The notes below the pieces were generated by a model. The model did not search any database. It was not told the DNA's origin and was given only the letters and a program-made list of their open reading frames with translations. The position numbers were made by a program, and so were the translations under genes. This document shows, in pieces, positions 42,501 through 57,500 of a DNA stretch of 64,000 nt (positions are counted from its first letter, which is position 1; every line of letters starts with the position of its first letter). This stretch comes from Cavia porcellus (Eukaryota; Chordata; Mammalia; Rodentia; Caviidae), in assembly GCF_034190915.1 (NCBI RefSeq), contig NW_026947485.1, positions 38,453,519 to 38,517,518 on the forward strand, read 5' to 3'.

Positions 42501-45500
42501 CCTCCACAGCTCCCTGAAGAGAGGATAGTCTTCGTTATCTGGCCCTCCCGATTCATCGTAGTCTGGATTATACCCTCCGAACACATAGAGGTTGGTATTA
42601 TCTGCCACACAGCGATGTCCACTGCGTGCTGGTGGAGGTCTGTGGCCTAGGAGAGGAGACAACAGTTTTCCGCAAGTGGCCAACCAGATTAAAAGCACAA
42701 ACATTTGAGCTTCAAAAGGGAATCAGGGAAGATATATAATGGATGTATTTTTTATTTGCACAAGTTATTTTATATATTCACATATACTACTTAAGATTTT
42801 AAGGAACTAATCTCCACTTTTATCTCATATGACTTTTAAATTTTGATAACTGTAAAAAGATTTTTCCCAAGGAAGGTAACAATGTACTATATCCAAGAAA
42901 ATGGCTGACACCTTGGAATTTTCAAGAAAGGAAAGAGAAGAGGTTTAGAAATCCAAAAGCTAACAAGACAAATTTTTATTTCCTCCAAGGAGGGAAAAAA
43001 AAACAAGGAAATTAAACTGTGAATATTAAAAAACTACATAAAAATATGAATGAGTCATGTATAAATAAAAATATATACACATAAATTCTACGACTTTTCC
43101 ACAATATATAATTATACACTTAAAAAGAAAATTGACTCTTAAGAGGTCATAGCAAAATTCAGAATTTAAATACCATTCCAAATATTTAACAAAAAAAGAT
43201 CTCTACCTCAAAGAACAACTTTCAGTCAAAAGCACTACTAAAAAAAGCTATTTCTGTAATTTATAATTGAAATTTCTGGTGTTTAAAATATATCAACTAT
43301 TTCACTAAAAATTACTTAAAGATTATTTTAGTGGTTAAAAAAACCCAAAACTTTAAATTATGTTAATCTTATATAATGTTTTATGCCAGTCTACATAAAC
43401 TTTTGCATGGCTACAGAACCAATGATGTTTAAGTATACTGTATATGGGATGCAATAAGATGCTATTATTTGTCACTCTAAAGATCGATCTACTATCTATG
43501 AATAGACAGAATAGATAGTAGCAAAATGTTAATATTTAGGGTAATAATAGATACCTAATAAACATGTTTTGTTTTTTTTTAAATCGGTACCAGGGATCGA
43601 ACTCATGACCACCTGCTTGCAAGGCAGGTGCTTATGCCGGTGAGCTAAATCCCCAGCCCTAATACCTAATAAACATGTTATATCAATAAAAATTTATTAC
43701 CAATCTAACAGGCTTTATATATATTTTTAAATCCCATTCTCTAGGATATACTTCTAAACAAGAACTGAAAAGAAATTTTAAATAATTTAGAACTAAATGC
43801 CCAAACTGCTGACTCACTGGCCCATGTCAGTCCTATTTGTCTTTGCTCAATACTGCTCAAAAACTAAGTCCTCAGGCCAGCATTTTAGCGCCTCTCCCCT
43901 ACTAACCTACTGACCTCCCACACCACTGCCACTACAATGGCAGTCCCTCCCTGGAAAGCCCAGAGTCCTCCCCTAACACCTTGGCCTGGCCTCCCTGCCC
44001 TAGTCCCTAGCAGTGTAAATACCTCCAGCTCTGGTCCATGCTGTTCTTTATCACTATTAAGACCTTAGGGCCCTTCTGGTTCAGTACTGTCTTTATCATA
44101 AATTGGGATAAACACACACTGTTAACCAGATTATACCAAAACTATGTAAATAGTATTATATCAGACAAACTACAGTCAGCAAATTTACTAATGAGCTATG
44201 ATTTATCTTAAATAAAGAACTCACTTTATCTTTCTAAGACTTTGGAAACAGAGTATGGTGAGGAAGAAGAGGAAATGTTCCCCTAATATCTAAATTTGAA
44301 TCCAGGTTTTCTAACTGCTACCTTGAGTAAGACAGTGACCCTCACTAAGTCTGCTTTCTCATCTGTAACCTATATATAGGGATAGTTACTGCACCTCACA
44401 GGTTTTAAACATTCATTATACTAAGATGTTTATTGGTATATATAGGAGACTGAGGTATCTGAAAGAAGAGGACTATGTTTATCTTTCCCCTTCTCCGTTT
44501 TTTGTTTTTTTTGAGCACTGGCAAGCGAACTTTGGACCTTAGGACAAAGCAGGCACTTGTGCCGCTAAGCCACATCCCTGCCCCTCTTCCTTTCTTCCCC
44601 TTCTTTCAGACAGGATCTCACTAACAAGTCCATAATGCCACTGAACTTGCTACAGAGCCCAGGGTAGCCTTGAACTCAAGATCTTTCTGCCCCTACCTAC
44701 CAAGTGCTAGGATTAACAGACATGCACTTCACCTAGCCTGCATTCACCTTTCTACAACCACCCCTAGAGCACACAGAAAACATGGAACAAAGTTGTTAGT
44801 TAACTTTCATTTAATTCTTCATGTCTCATCAGTTTTTTTTTTGTTTTTTTGTTTTTTTGTTTTTTTTTGATCTTTTTAAAACAAGGTCTTGCTATGCAGT
44901 TCAGGATGGCTCTAAGCTCACTTTGTTGGACAGGCTGGTCTCGAATTTGCAACAATCCTCCTGCCTTAGCCTCCTTCGTGCTAGGATTATAGGCGTGTAT
45001 CACCACACCTGGCTTTCTTTTCCAAATAGATTGTAAACTCCCCACAGAAAAGATAACGTATAATAATTACCCTGTATTACCATAACATCTAAACAACTGA
45101 ACATACATAGCAGGTCAAAAAATTTTGCTGACTTTAACTGCAGGTCAAAGCAAACAATGACAGGGATAATCAACTCTCTGTGAATTTTGGTATCATAGTA
45201 GTATGGGACAAAGGTGACTAGGAGCATATAGCTCAGGGTACAGTTCAATGATAGGGCATGTGCTAAGCATGTGTGAGGGCCTGGGTTCAATCCCCAGTAC
45301 CAAAAAAGGAAAAAACAAAGAGATTTAGATGACCTATGGGACAGGTGTTGGATTGTGCAATAATCTTCTCAACAAAATGCTTCTAAGAATTAGCAAGAAA
45401 ATTCAAAGAAAAAACAAAATAGGGTTGCTATATGGTCAACAGATAACTCTTAAGAATCTTTATGATATTGTTACATTACCTAGAGCCAAAAGGACCTTTT

Positions 45501-48500
45501 TAATGCTGTTTTTGAGCAAAAATGAAAAGAAATACAGCACATTCTAGGACTTCTAAAAAATGACAATACAGCAGGGAAGGAGCTCTAAACTTACCACCAA
45601 CTATTTCTGTGACAAATATGATTCATTCACATGGATTACATGTTGAGAATCAAGGAAAAGATAGTTTTATACACAAAGTATCCACTCAGTAAGTCAAAAG
45701 TATTACTGGACACCAGTTACTAGGCTAGGGGCTGGGGATATAATAAGAAGATAATCAGATTTCTGATATTTGGAGCTTGCAGCCTAGCTATGCACTGTCC
45801 AATGCAATAGCTGTTGACCAAATATGGCTTACGGACATGTCCATTAAGTATATAACATCCACTGAATTTCAAAGACTTAGTGTCTCCAAAGAAATGTAAA
45901 ATTACAGTTTTATGTTGATTACATGTTGATATAATTTTAATGTGCTGGGTAAAAATTAAAAGTACTATCCTTTGGGGAGTTACTGAGGACTGAACCTATA
46001 ACCTTTGCATGCAGCTACATTCCCAACATATTTTGAGACAGGGTCTTAGTAAGTTGCTAAATTGACCACACTGGGATCAAACTTGAGATCTTCCTATTTT
46101 AGCTTCCCACAGTGCTGGGATCATAGCTTGGTATACCACCAAACTCAATTTACTTTAATGTATCTACTAACAAACTTTAAATTTTATGATTCACAAGTAT
46201 TTCTATCAGACAGTGCTAGTCTAACTCAATTCGTAGCTTTTGTTAATAATTTCATGATTTATGCAGATTAAGCTATTGAATAAAGAACATTTGACCAAGA
46301 GAGGAAAAAAAAGAACAACTGGTCAATGTTTGGTAAATATTGTCATGGAATTTTATAGTTGGAGTACAGAGGTAACTATCACTTCTTTTTCTCTAGTCAG
46401 GAAGTACAGATTTCTTTCTCATATTTATACCCTAGGAGTGACTGACACATTAGCCATTTCATTTTGATTAAATCATGGGAATTTGTCAGGGCAAATGCTA
46501 TGGAAAAAACATTACTTTTTATTATATGCAATGTAGTATAGGCTCCTAAAACTTCACAAAAATGAAACTTGGTCCTCGACTAAAGTAGCTCACTTAAAGT
46601 TCCCTAAAATTTTTTGTGTATCAGCTCTCCTAAAAATTACTTGCTGCTAGTAAAATCATCCACAAAATTGGCTTACTTGGTTCACAAATTCCTATTAGAA
46701 AATGTAGAAGTGAAAAATGAGAAATGAACTATATGCAGAAGTAAACTCCAGGTATTCAGAAAAAACCATGTAGCTGCAGGATTGTGTACCTGTGATGTCA
46801 GAGCTGTCTTCTCTTTCATGTCACAAGCACTTACTTGCTCTTAAATCCAGGGAATAAGGAGGAACTTACGGTAACCAGGGAAATAGATTTTAAATTTCTA
46901 CCTCAAAGGCAGAAAGAAGATACTGTGACATTATTAGATTGTTCCTAATGTGTTCATTACAAATAGTATTATAAAAAAGTTTACATATTCATAAGCAAAT
47001 ATATGAGTATTTTTTAAAGTAAAATTTCTAGGTCAAAGTAATGTACATTTAAAATTGTTTGAGGATAGCAAGAGGCATTATGGTAAGCATTGCTGATCAC
47101 CTTGTATTATGTTTTTACATTATATATTATGTCCATCCTTTTGATCTGACTCTGTTCTGTTATGTCACATTTGGTTTTACTCTCTTCAAAAAAAAGTAGT
47201 AAGAACTGTGGGAGTAATAAAACCCAAAATGTGTAATTGTCATTGTACAAAAGAGAGGAAAAGAAAGTGCTCTAAAAGATATAACTGCATGTACATTTAA
47301 GTGTATAAGATAGATAACCATATTACTGAGTTTTGTTGGATCATTGAACAGAACTGTTTGCAGTCTGTTTGAATGTCCACTTTATGTTTTAATTTTGTAA
47401 CTTGAACAAATATTTCTAAGATGACAATATGTAATCTATTAACTAGTGATTTCCTACTGTTTATTTTTTCTGAAATTCTGTATAACTTGTACCCTTTTTC
47501 TGTTTTTTTTCTTTTTCTCCTTAAATAAAATTTTTTTAAAAAGAAAAAAAAATTGTTTGAGGTACAATATTATTATAGAGTCATATTGCTCTACAAAAAG
47601 ACTTGACCAGTTTACACTCCCAGCTGTGTGCACGGAAGTTCATGCCCTTCTTTAACCTTTTCATTTGTGCTAAAGTGTACAAATGGGTGCCATGTTAATT
47701 TGCATTTCCCTGACTTTTTTATTTCACAATTTTATTGGTCCATTTGTGTTTCTCCTTTTAGGAACCACCTGGTCATACTCTTTGCCCATTCTTTGTTTCT
47801 TTTTCTAACTATTATTTTGCCTTCTTACAGATTTGACAAAATTATTTACCATATTTTTTCTTCTAGTCTGCATCTTGTCTTTTATTTATAGTATTTTTTA
47901 ACATATGAATTTTTGTGTAATTGGATCTTTCATGTTTTTTTTTGATGGTACATTTGCTTTTTCTTTGCTTTATATGTCATTTATTTCCGCATCATTATGA
48001 AGTTATTCTTGTTTCTACTAATAGCATAGTTTTGATTTTTATGTTCAGAATTTAAATATACCCCAAACTCACCTGTGTGCATTATATGAGATAGGGCACC
48101 TTCCATTACCTGCCCAATGGATAGGCTGCTGCCCCCAACCCACTTAGAAAGCTGCTCCTACTCCAGTTATTTGAAATGCCACCCCATCACATATGAAATG
48201 GACATGTTCTCGAGAATTAGTAAGATTCCAATGTTCAAGTCTAATCACCTTGGACATAAAATTTATTGCTCTGTTAGACTACATATTATATATATATAAA
48301 TTTGTTACATAGAAACATAAAGCAACATCACAATCTTAAATGCAGCAGCTCAGAAATAAGGTGGCCCATAACACTGATTGTTCGGTAAGTTTATTACTTA
48401 CAAGATAAAGCCATCTCCACAGATGCCAATGAACATTTGTGGTGAGACCATTTAAAAGTAATAATAAAAGGCATTATTTCTAAAAGTATTACTAATTATA

Positions 48501-51500
48501 AATACCAAACAGCCTAAAAGATTAATCATTTAAGCAGTCACTTGTTTCCAAATGTTACCTCCTTCTGAGAGATAGGTCTTCTGTTATACATCTGGAAACC
48601 TGGACAAAAAAAGGGAAGGAAGTCTCTAGTTCAGCTGCACCCCACCTTTAATCAGCAGCAATTCTTACTGTTTCCAGAGCCCAAGCCACTCAACCCAAAA
48701 GCAATCCATTCATAATAACCCAGGATATTATTTGGTTATACACAAGCTTTCATACATGAGATATCTATGTAAAGATTCTCTGGCTTCATAGGATATAGTC
48801 ACTTTGGTGCTATGACAGCAGCAATAAATGAAATTTGCTTTGACACACTATAGTGGTACCACCATGAATTAGTTTCAAGTGCTAATCAAAGCGTATTTGA
48901 GATAGCTGTCAAATTTAATCATGCATCCTTAAGAAAGTACTGCATCTATGCAAGGACTTCTGCACTCTATTCAGTTTCACTACCCATTTACCTCTTCCTA
49001 TAGCATTATCCACTGTTTCAATTATTATAGTTTTGAAGCATCTTTCAATACTTATTAGGACAAAGTCTTCTTTGTGTTACTTTTATGAAAACATCGTGGC
49101 TATTTTCCCCCCATTTACTCTTGCAATGAATTTTCTAATTAGTTAAATCTATGAAAATGTCCCCTGGGCAGACACCATCTTATCCAGGTGATCAAAGTTA
49201 ACATCACCACAAAGGGATAAGTCAATTGACAGCAATATATGTCAGTGGCAGTCCTTCCTAAAATGCACAGGCTAACGTTATGGTGAGAAACATCAGGAAA
49301 ACCCAAACTAAGTGGTATTATATACTATCACTAGTCTGTACTGCAAAGAAACAACAAAAACGACAAAGACAGGATGAGAAACTCAAGACTGGAACAGCCT
49401 AAGGATACAGACAATTCAACACATAATTCAGGATTTTCTTTTGCTATGATGACAATAATAGGATAACTGGTAAAATCAGGAATAAATGTAACTTAGATAT
49501 TAGTACTAATTTTATCCATTATTTATAGTATTAATTTCCTGATTTTGATACATGTTCTGTGGTTATATAGGATGATGTCTTTGTTTTTCAGGGACATAAA
49601 ACACTTAGGTGCCAAGGAGCATCACATCTGCAATTTACTCTCAAACAGTTGTAACAGAAAAAATAATGTATGTATGCAGATGTTTGTTTGCACACATACA
49701 CATAATATATGAAGGGAAGAAGAGAAGAAAGGGAACAGGAGAAAGCAAGTGGCACACTACAGCGCTAACATTTGGCTCCCCCCTGCAAGATACTGGGGGA
49801 ATTCTTTTTTTTTTTTTTTTAATCACTGTTGCAATTTAAGTCCAAAATTATAGCAAAGTAAAAACTTAATCTTAAAAATTTTTTAATTTTATTTAGAAAA
49901 ATTCATGAGGAATATTTATTCTGGCTTTTTAAAATAGCCATCACTGGCTAGGGATACAGCTCAGTGGCACAGCACTGGCCTGGCAAGCACAAGGTCATGA
50001 GTTCGATCCCCAGTACCCTCCCCAAAAAAATTAAACAGAACAAGTCATCAGTATAGTACAGTTTCATTGTTCTCTTTTTATTTCAAAGTATAGTACTTTA
50101 TATGTTTCCAATCATGAAGCGTCTTTGTTTTCTGAAGTTCACTAATAGCTATCATTAGTAAATTATCTTGAATTTTATAGATATCAAGGTAATCTGCTAT
50201 TAATGACAATTTCCAGCTTTTTCTATGTTCCCCTCCATATTCTCTTCCCTTCCTTTTTCTTTTTGCCTTGTTTTTTCCCTATTGTTTCAGCTGCAAACTC
50301 CAGAAAAAGGTTGAGCAATGGACATAACAGTGGAACCTTCAACTTATTTTTTAAATGAAGATTTTGGTCAGGTTTACCTATTAGACACAATGTTTGCTAT
50401 TGGCTTCTTATTAATATTCTACAAATCAACTTTCCTTTATTCTTAGATACCTAAGAACACTTTTAATTAGCAGAAAAGGATGTATTTTTGTATTGAAACA
50501 TATAGAGAAGCCAGGTATGGTGGTGTATGCCTGTAATCCCAACCCTCAAAGAGGCTGAGGCAGGAGGATTGCCTAGAGTTCAAGGACAATCTTGGCTACA
50601 TAATCAGTTTTAAGACCAGTCTGATTTTTAAGACCAGCAAGATTGTCTCAAAATTAAAAAAAAGAAATATACAGAAAAGCACATAGATCAAACCCTTTAA
50701 CAAAATGAACATACTCAGTATGAAGTGCTCTTTGATATCAAGAAAAATATCTTTGCCTTTAGTCTATTAACTCCATTTGACTTTGATTTATTCTTATTAT
50801 TTAATTTATCTCTACCATCCTTATATATATCTATTTATAACATATAACATTTATAATGTATAATTATATATCTATAATATATAATCATGATTATGCAGTA
50901 TTCTTTCTCTTTCATCTTCTTTTATGATTTTACTAAAATAATCATTTTCTTTGCTCTTAAGACAATCTACATTCTATTGTACCTAATAATCTCTGAAAAA
51001 CATAAATTTTATATCAATCAACATGAAGAATGAACTGCATGTGAAAAGAAAGTTAGCTACTTATTAATAGTGGTTATCTCTGAAAAGGGGAATGAGTTGT
51101 GTGAATGAAAAAGATCTCATTTTTTAAAAATTTAACTCTAGGAAGGAACATAAATACAAGTGTACAATTTAGGTTATTTTAAAAAGAACATCTATCCATC
51201 ATGCAAGTCAAGAAATAGGACATTAAAGCTGGTCACCATGGTACATTCTCATACTCCCAGCTACTGAGGAGGCAGAAGCAAGAGTATCTCAAGTTGCCAA
51301 CCTGAGCATCTTAGCAAAAGCCTCTCTCAAAATTAAGTAAGAAAGGTAGGAGGTGGGCATAAACTTGTGCCTATAATCCCAGCACTCTAGGAAACCAAAA
51401 TAAGAGGATCACAAATTTGAGATTAGCCTAGTCAAGTTAGTGACTTAGCTATAACTTTTTTTTTCTTTTTCTTTTTTGAGATAAGGTCTAACAGCATAGT

Positions 51501-54500
51501 TCAAGGTTGACCTTGAACTCACTATGTAGCCCCCGATGGCTTCAAACTGAAGGTGATCCTCTTGTCTCAGCCTCCTGCCTGTTGAGATTATAGGCCTATA
51601 CCACTGTACCTGGTTCAAGAAGCTCTTTCACTCATAGCTTTTGAAATTCATCCATGCTGCCAAGAATGGGAAAAGCAGTCTGTTTGTTTCCACTGCTAAA
51701 TAGTATGTTTTTACATGAATATGTATCACAAGTCATTTATACAATCTAAGTTGTGCATGGATATTTGGGTGCTTTAAAATTTTGGCTGGCAATGTTACTA
51801 TAAACATTTTGTACATTTTTTTTCAGTTGTACCAAGATCCATATTCCTGCTGGCTATAAATCTAGAAACTGAATTTGTGGGTCTTAATGTGAATTTGTAC
51901 CATACTAAATCAGGCAAAAATGTTTTCAGAATAGTCCCACCAATTTATACACCCACCAGTAGCACATGAGAATCCTTGCTCTTCCACATCCATGTTAATA
52001 ATCAGTACTGCTGAAGACTTTTCAATGTCATCATTCACATTGGTTTATGGACCTATCCCATAGTTTTATCTTTTTTTTTTTTTTTTTTTTTTTGTCTTTT
52101 TCCTTTTTATTGGTACCAGGGATCGAACTCACGACTGCCTGCTTGCAAGGCAGGGGCGTATGCCGCTGAGCTAAATCCCCAGCCCCCTGACCTATCCCAT
52201 AGTTTTAACAAGCACTACTCTCATTTTTACTGAAAGTAAATACTTTTCATATCTACTGGCCATTTAGATTTTTCCTTTTGCAGGGAAATACCTGCTAAAG
52301 ACTTTTTTTAAAATTGGAGATCAAACTCATGACCTTGCACTTGCTAGTCAGGCACTTGTGGCGCTAAGCTAAATCCTCAGTCCCCCGCTAAAGACTTTTA
52401 AAGACATTTCTATTAAGTTTTTTTTTTTCCTCTGCTTTGTACAGATTCATTATATATGCTAGCAATAGGGAACTTCACTTTTTACCCTATGCATTTCCAT
52501 AATGTTTAGTTTAACAAGATCTTGTACATTTTAAAACAAAAAAAGAGTAGCCAGGTGTGGTGGCACATGCTTGTAATCCCAGCACTGAGGAGACTAAGTC
52601 AAGAGGATTGTTATGAGTTCACGACCAGCCTGGGCTACACAGCAAGACCTTGTCTCCAAAAAAAAGAATAAAAAGTTAAGCATTATTCCCAATTTGTTTA
52701 ATTACAGAAAAAAAATTTATAGTTAGATGTATGCAAACATACTTGTGTTACTCCTTTTTTTTTGTCTTTTTTGTTTTTATCGGTACCAGGGATCGAACTC
52801 ACGACTGCCTGCTTGCAAGGCAGGCGCTTATGCCGCTGAGCTAAATCCCCAGCCCCTCCTCCTTACAAGGCATCAGGATCCTTTATTTAAATAAATACAA
52901 GTAAACTGTTTTCTTTGCACACTATTGCTTCTTAACTCCAATTCTTCCTCTTTTTTGGATTTTGCACTTTACTGGGAATATCTCCTTCTACTAATTTTCC
53001 CAACATGGGACTAAGTAGTAAAGTTTTAGTTTTTATTTTGACCCTCCCCCAAATGTTACTGAGGCTGGATTATCTTCAATAATTATCTTCAATTATCAAT
53101 TATCTTCAATAATTTCCACTCAGAACACTGAAGGCACTACCTTTTAGCAACCCAGGTTGTAGGATAATCCAATGCCAGTCTGATTCTCAGGCTTAAGTCT
53201 TCGTATGTTCCTAGTTTTCTACTTTTTTCAAGTCATAAATAGCATGGTAACATGCTTTTTACTGGTTTATTTTTACATTTTTCCTGCTCCCTTCTGTAGT
53301 TTGATCTTCTGTAATTCTCAGGAAATGAATACTGGATGATTCTGAACCATCCTCAAAGTGTGAATCTCCCTATTTTGTATCCATTGTGTTACATTTTATT
53401 TTTGTCTTTTTAAGACAAGGTCTCACTATGCATTTCAGGCTGGCCTTGCACTCACTCTGCAGCCCATGCTGGCTTCCAACTCGAAGCAATTCTCCTGCCT
53501 CAGGCTCCCAAGTGCTGGGATTAGACGGGTGCCACCACACCCAGCTGTCTTCTTACTTCATGGTACACTTCTACATATTTCTCCTTTGACTTCATGAATG
53601 TAACTGGATTTGAGTTTTTCTACTATTTAACTTCCAAGTGAACTTTTATTTCACCAATCAAGTGTTCAATACAGAACTAACGATTAGTTTTGTGCTTGCA
53701 GATGGGGCCCTCCTTGCTGTCCCAACTAACCTTCAAGTCTAGGAATCAAGCAGTTCTCGCACAGCTTCTCCGTTCTCAAGTGGTAGCGACCACAACCACA
53801 GGCCACCACACCTGACTTTTACTTTTTATCAGTGGCAGCTGGTTTTCCATGTACAAACCCAGCTCATTCTTGCCTCTGTGAAAATACCTGTTGTAATCAG
53901 AACTTCTTAAAGTTCCATTATTCTTCTTCCTTATCTTATTAACATGGGCAGAAATACTGAAGACAGAACCCAGAGCCTTCCTATTCAGCTTCAGATCTTT
54001 TTTTGCTGTTTTTGTTTTTGTTTTGCTTAGTTTTAAAGCAAGGCCTTGATCCAGGTGTGGTGGTGCAAGCCTATAATCTCAACACTCAGGAGGCAGAGGC
54101 AGCAAGATCCTCACAAGTTTGAGGCCAGTTTGGGCTACATAGTGAGTTCAAGGCCAGCCTGAACTACAGAGTGAGACTCAGTCTCAAAACAAGTAGCGGA
54201 GTCACTAATTTGCTTAGAAACAGAAGATAAAGGGCAGCTTTTATTTGTTCATCTTACTCACCTCTTTCAAATCTAGTTTTCTTGAATGAGTCTTTTTTTT
54301 TTTCTGAAATGAGTCTTGATCACCTATTCATACTAATAAAAGCAGTACTATGTTGATTAGTGCTTATAAGAAATATGTGTTCCCTCAACAATTGTAGTAA
54401 TCTGTCTCCAAAGCCGCTAAATGGAAAATATGCCTGTGGGATACTGCAGATTAAGTAGTATGCTGACAGGTTTCCCTTTAGAAGAAAAAAAGCAGAAAAC

Positions 54501-57500
54501 AAGCCTGCCAAAATAAGGCAGGCTATGTTCTCATGGATGGTCCTTAAGGCACATCAATCCTTGATGGCACATAATACTTTCTTTTTCTCATCTTGTTGCA
54601 CATCTTAGGTGAATCTAAGTGGGTCCGTCATCTAAGCCTCTGCCATTGCATGCTTTCTCCAGTGCCGGTCAGAGTTCATGATGCATGCCCAGGCCGCCAC
54701 AATACCAACTCCCAACCTTTCTGGCAAAGTCATCACAGCTTCATCCTGGGAATTAATGCCACCGCTGAGCTCTTCATATGAAGCGGGGCAGAGAAGAAGT
54801 AGGAAAGGCAACAGTTTGGGGCAGATCTTTACTTATTTGCCCTGATATTCAATCCTCCTCCAAACCTGCTCCCTCTTCCTATACTATACTAGAGTTTCAG
54901 AAAGAGCCCTACTAAAAAATTCTCTAATTTCCATAATGCAGCAGGAGCACCTATTTTGGGCTACATTTTATTTGGTGCTGATTTCTCAATAAATATAATT
55001 CTATTTGCTTTTGAGCACCCTAAAATTCTTCAAAAGTCCAGGTATTTTAACAATACAATTAATGATAGCAGCTAACATTAGTTCAACATTTGCTAAATGT
55101 AAAGACTCTCCTAAGTGCCGTGTGCATGCTGTCTCTCTGGATCATAATAGTAACTCTATGACAGTGATGACAAACCTTTCAGAGAATACCCAAACTGAAA
55201 CCCAAAACCTACTTACTTTTCACAAACATTGCAATTAAACCTGAATACCAAGGATTTAGTTAAGAAAAAAACAACTCAAACATTAACATTTTTGTATTAA
55301 ATTAAAAACAAACAACCCACCATGTGTTTGCCACTGCTCTACAGATGGGTACTATTACCACCATCCTAATTTTACAGATAAGGAAAGGGAGGGGAAAAAA
55401 AGAACAAGCAACTTGCCCAAGGTCACATAATTGTAACAGGCAGAGCTTGTATTCAGACACAGGTAATCTAGCTCCAAAGCCTCCCCTTTCTGTTTTTAAA
55501 ATATAATTATGACTTATTTATTGTCTTATATCTATTCTATCATTTTCAATGACACCTGAGAAGCAGAGAAAAGTAAATGGAAACACTTTTCACTGCACCA
55601 GAATTGTTTTCACTACACCACATTTTTAATTGATCAAAAGGCCGCTTGATTTTAGTATATGTGCTGCTGAAGCGAGCCACTTGAAAAGATACAGAACCTA
55701 CAAAGGAATCTACTGACAGAGAAAAGGCTCTATGAAACTGTCTTCAATCACCAACAGAGGTAATATAGAGGATTCCCAAAATGAGAGGCTTAGAAGTAGC
55801 TATTTCAAAAGTATAGATGTTAAAAAAAAAAAACTAAAGAAAAATTAAACAATAGCACAACAAGTGAACAAGTCATTAATTCATTATCATTACCACCAAA
55901 GAGAAGCTAAGAACATCTAAAATTTTAGACCCATTCTATTTCCTGACACTGACTTTCTTAATAACTCAGTTTAACTCAAACACCTATTATATACTTACTA
56001 TAAGCACTGCACTACAAACTGAAGATAAAGATATGAGGCACTTTCCCCCGTCCCTGCCTTTACAGAGCTTACAGTGTGACAGCAGGTACAGAAAATAAAG
56101 AACACCTGTACTCTTGTGCTGTAAGTGCTGGTACCGGTAAGTACACAGAGGGTACCATTAGCACACGGGACAGGCCTTTCAAGGAAGCATCCCAGGAATC
56201 AAAGAGGAAACATGCCAGCCAAAGAGGTTTTCCTGAAATAACTTTTAGACTAAGCATTAAAAGATAAACTATCAATGATTTGCAGAGCTCAAACTAAATG
56301 TACCATCTATTTCCTACAACCTGCTCCTCTGTCCACCTACACAACACCCGGTGAAGAGCACTGTGGTCTATACAGAAAGCCAGAAGCCTTTTCTGACCCC
56401 TTCCTCCTCTTCAGTTAGTCATCAAGTCCCATCTGATTGAATGTCCTCATACTTCAAAGTAATTCCCTGCTCTCCATTCCTACAACTACCTTAATTGCAA
56501 GCTCTCATTTCTCACCTTGCTAGCTACAATAATCTTGTCCATGTTCTTTCAATTAAATCTCTTTACAGGCTAAAAAACCAAAAGTGGGTCTTGAAAACTC
56601 CCCTCAAGAGATGTGCGCTGCATTTGGCCCTCAGTGGCTTCCAGCCACCTCTGTCCCATAGTGCTGAACTTCATCGGGTCTTTGGAAACACCACACTCAG
56701 TTTAGCCTACCTGACTTTATTCAAGCTACTTGGTCCTCCCCCTGGCTTGAGAGATTCCAGTCCTCCCTTGACACACTCCGCGGCCTTAAGCATGTCACTT
56801 CTGAAAAGTCTTCCTGAAGGCCACTTCTCTTTCATCCTTATTCCTGCAGGCTGAGTCAGGAACCTGTTCTGTGTGTCACATTAACTCATCAGGGCACTTA
56901 TCATAAAGAATTATGCTCACTTTGTTCTGTAATTGTCTGTTTACCTGATGCCCTGTAATCCACGTCATCAAGCTAGCATCATACCTGATATTTAGGAAGC
57001 AGTCAAGAAATGCTAAAAGAATGATAAAAAACGAACAAAGATAGTTAAACCTGAGAAAGCTGATGAGACAACTAAAGGAAGTCATGGAGAGGACAGAAGA
57101 ATGCCAGATAAGTACCCATCTTTAGTGGGTGTGAAGAAGCTAATGAAGCAAACAGAATGAACAACCAAAGAGGTAGAAGAAAACACCTGCAGTCCTATAG
57201 TAATGCTACCCAAAAGAGAAAAATTTAAGAAGATGTAGGTGATCAACAGCATCAAGCACTACAAATAGGTCAAAGAAGGTGAGACCTATCACAAGGACAT
57301 CCTCAGGACTTGGTGTTGACATTGCTAATCCTGCATGTGTTCGTTCCCCCTTACTCTTTGCAGAACTGCCTAAAGCCAATTTTCTCATCCACTGTCTGAA
57401 TTTGGGGCTTACAAATAACCAGGGATATGAAACTTACCTGTGTAGTCTCTTTTTTTCCAGGATTAAAACATTGAAAAGCAGAGAATATACAAAAGAAAAT

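Noticed and set aside
56495..56854. 119-codon open frame on the + strand
   Set aside because: Falls in an L2-like LINE relic; no start or splice context.
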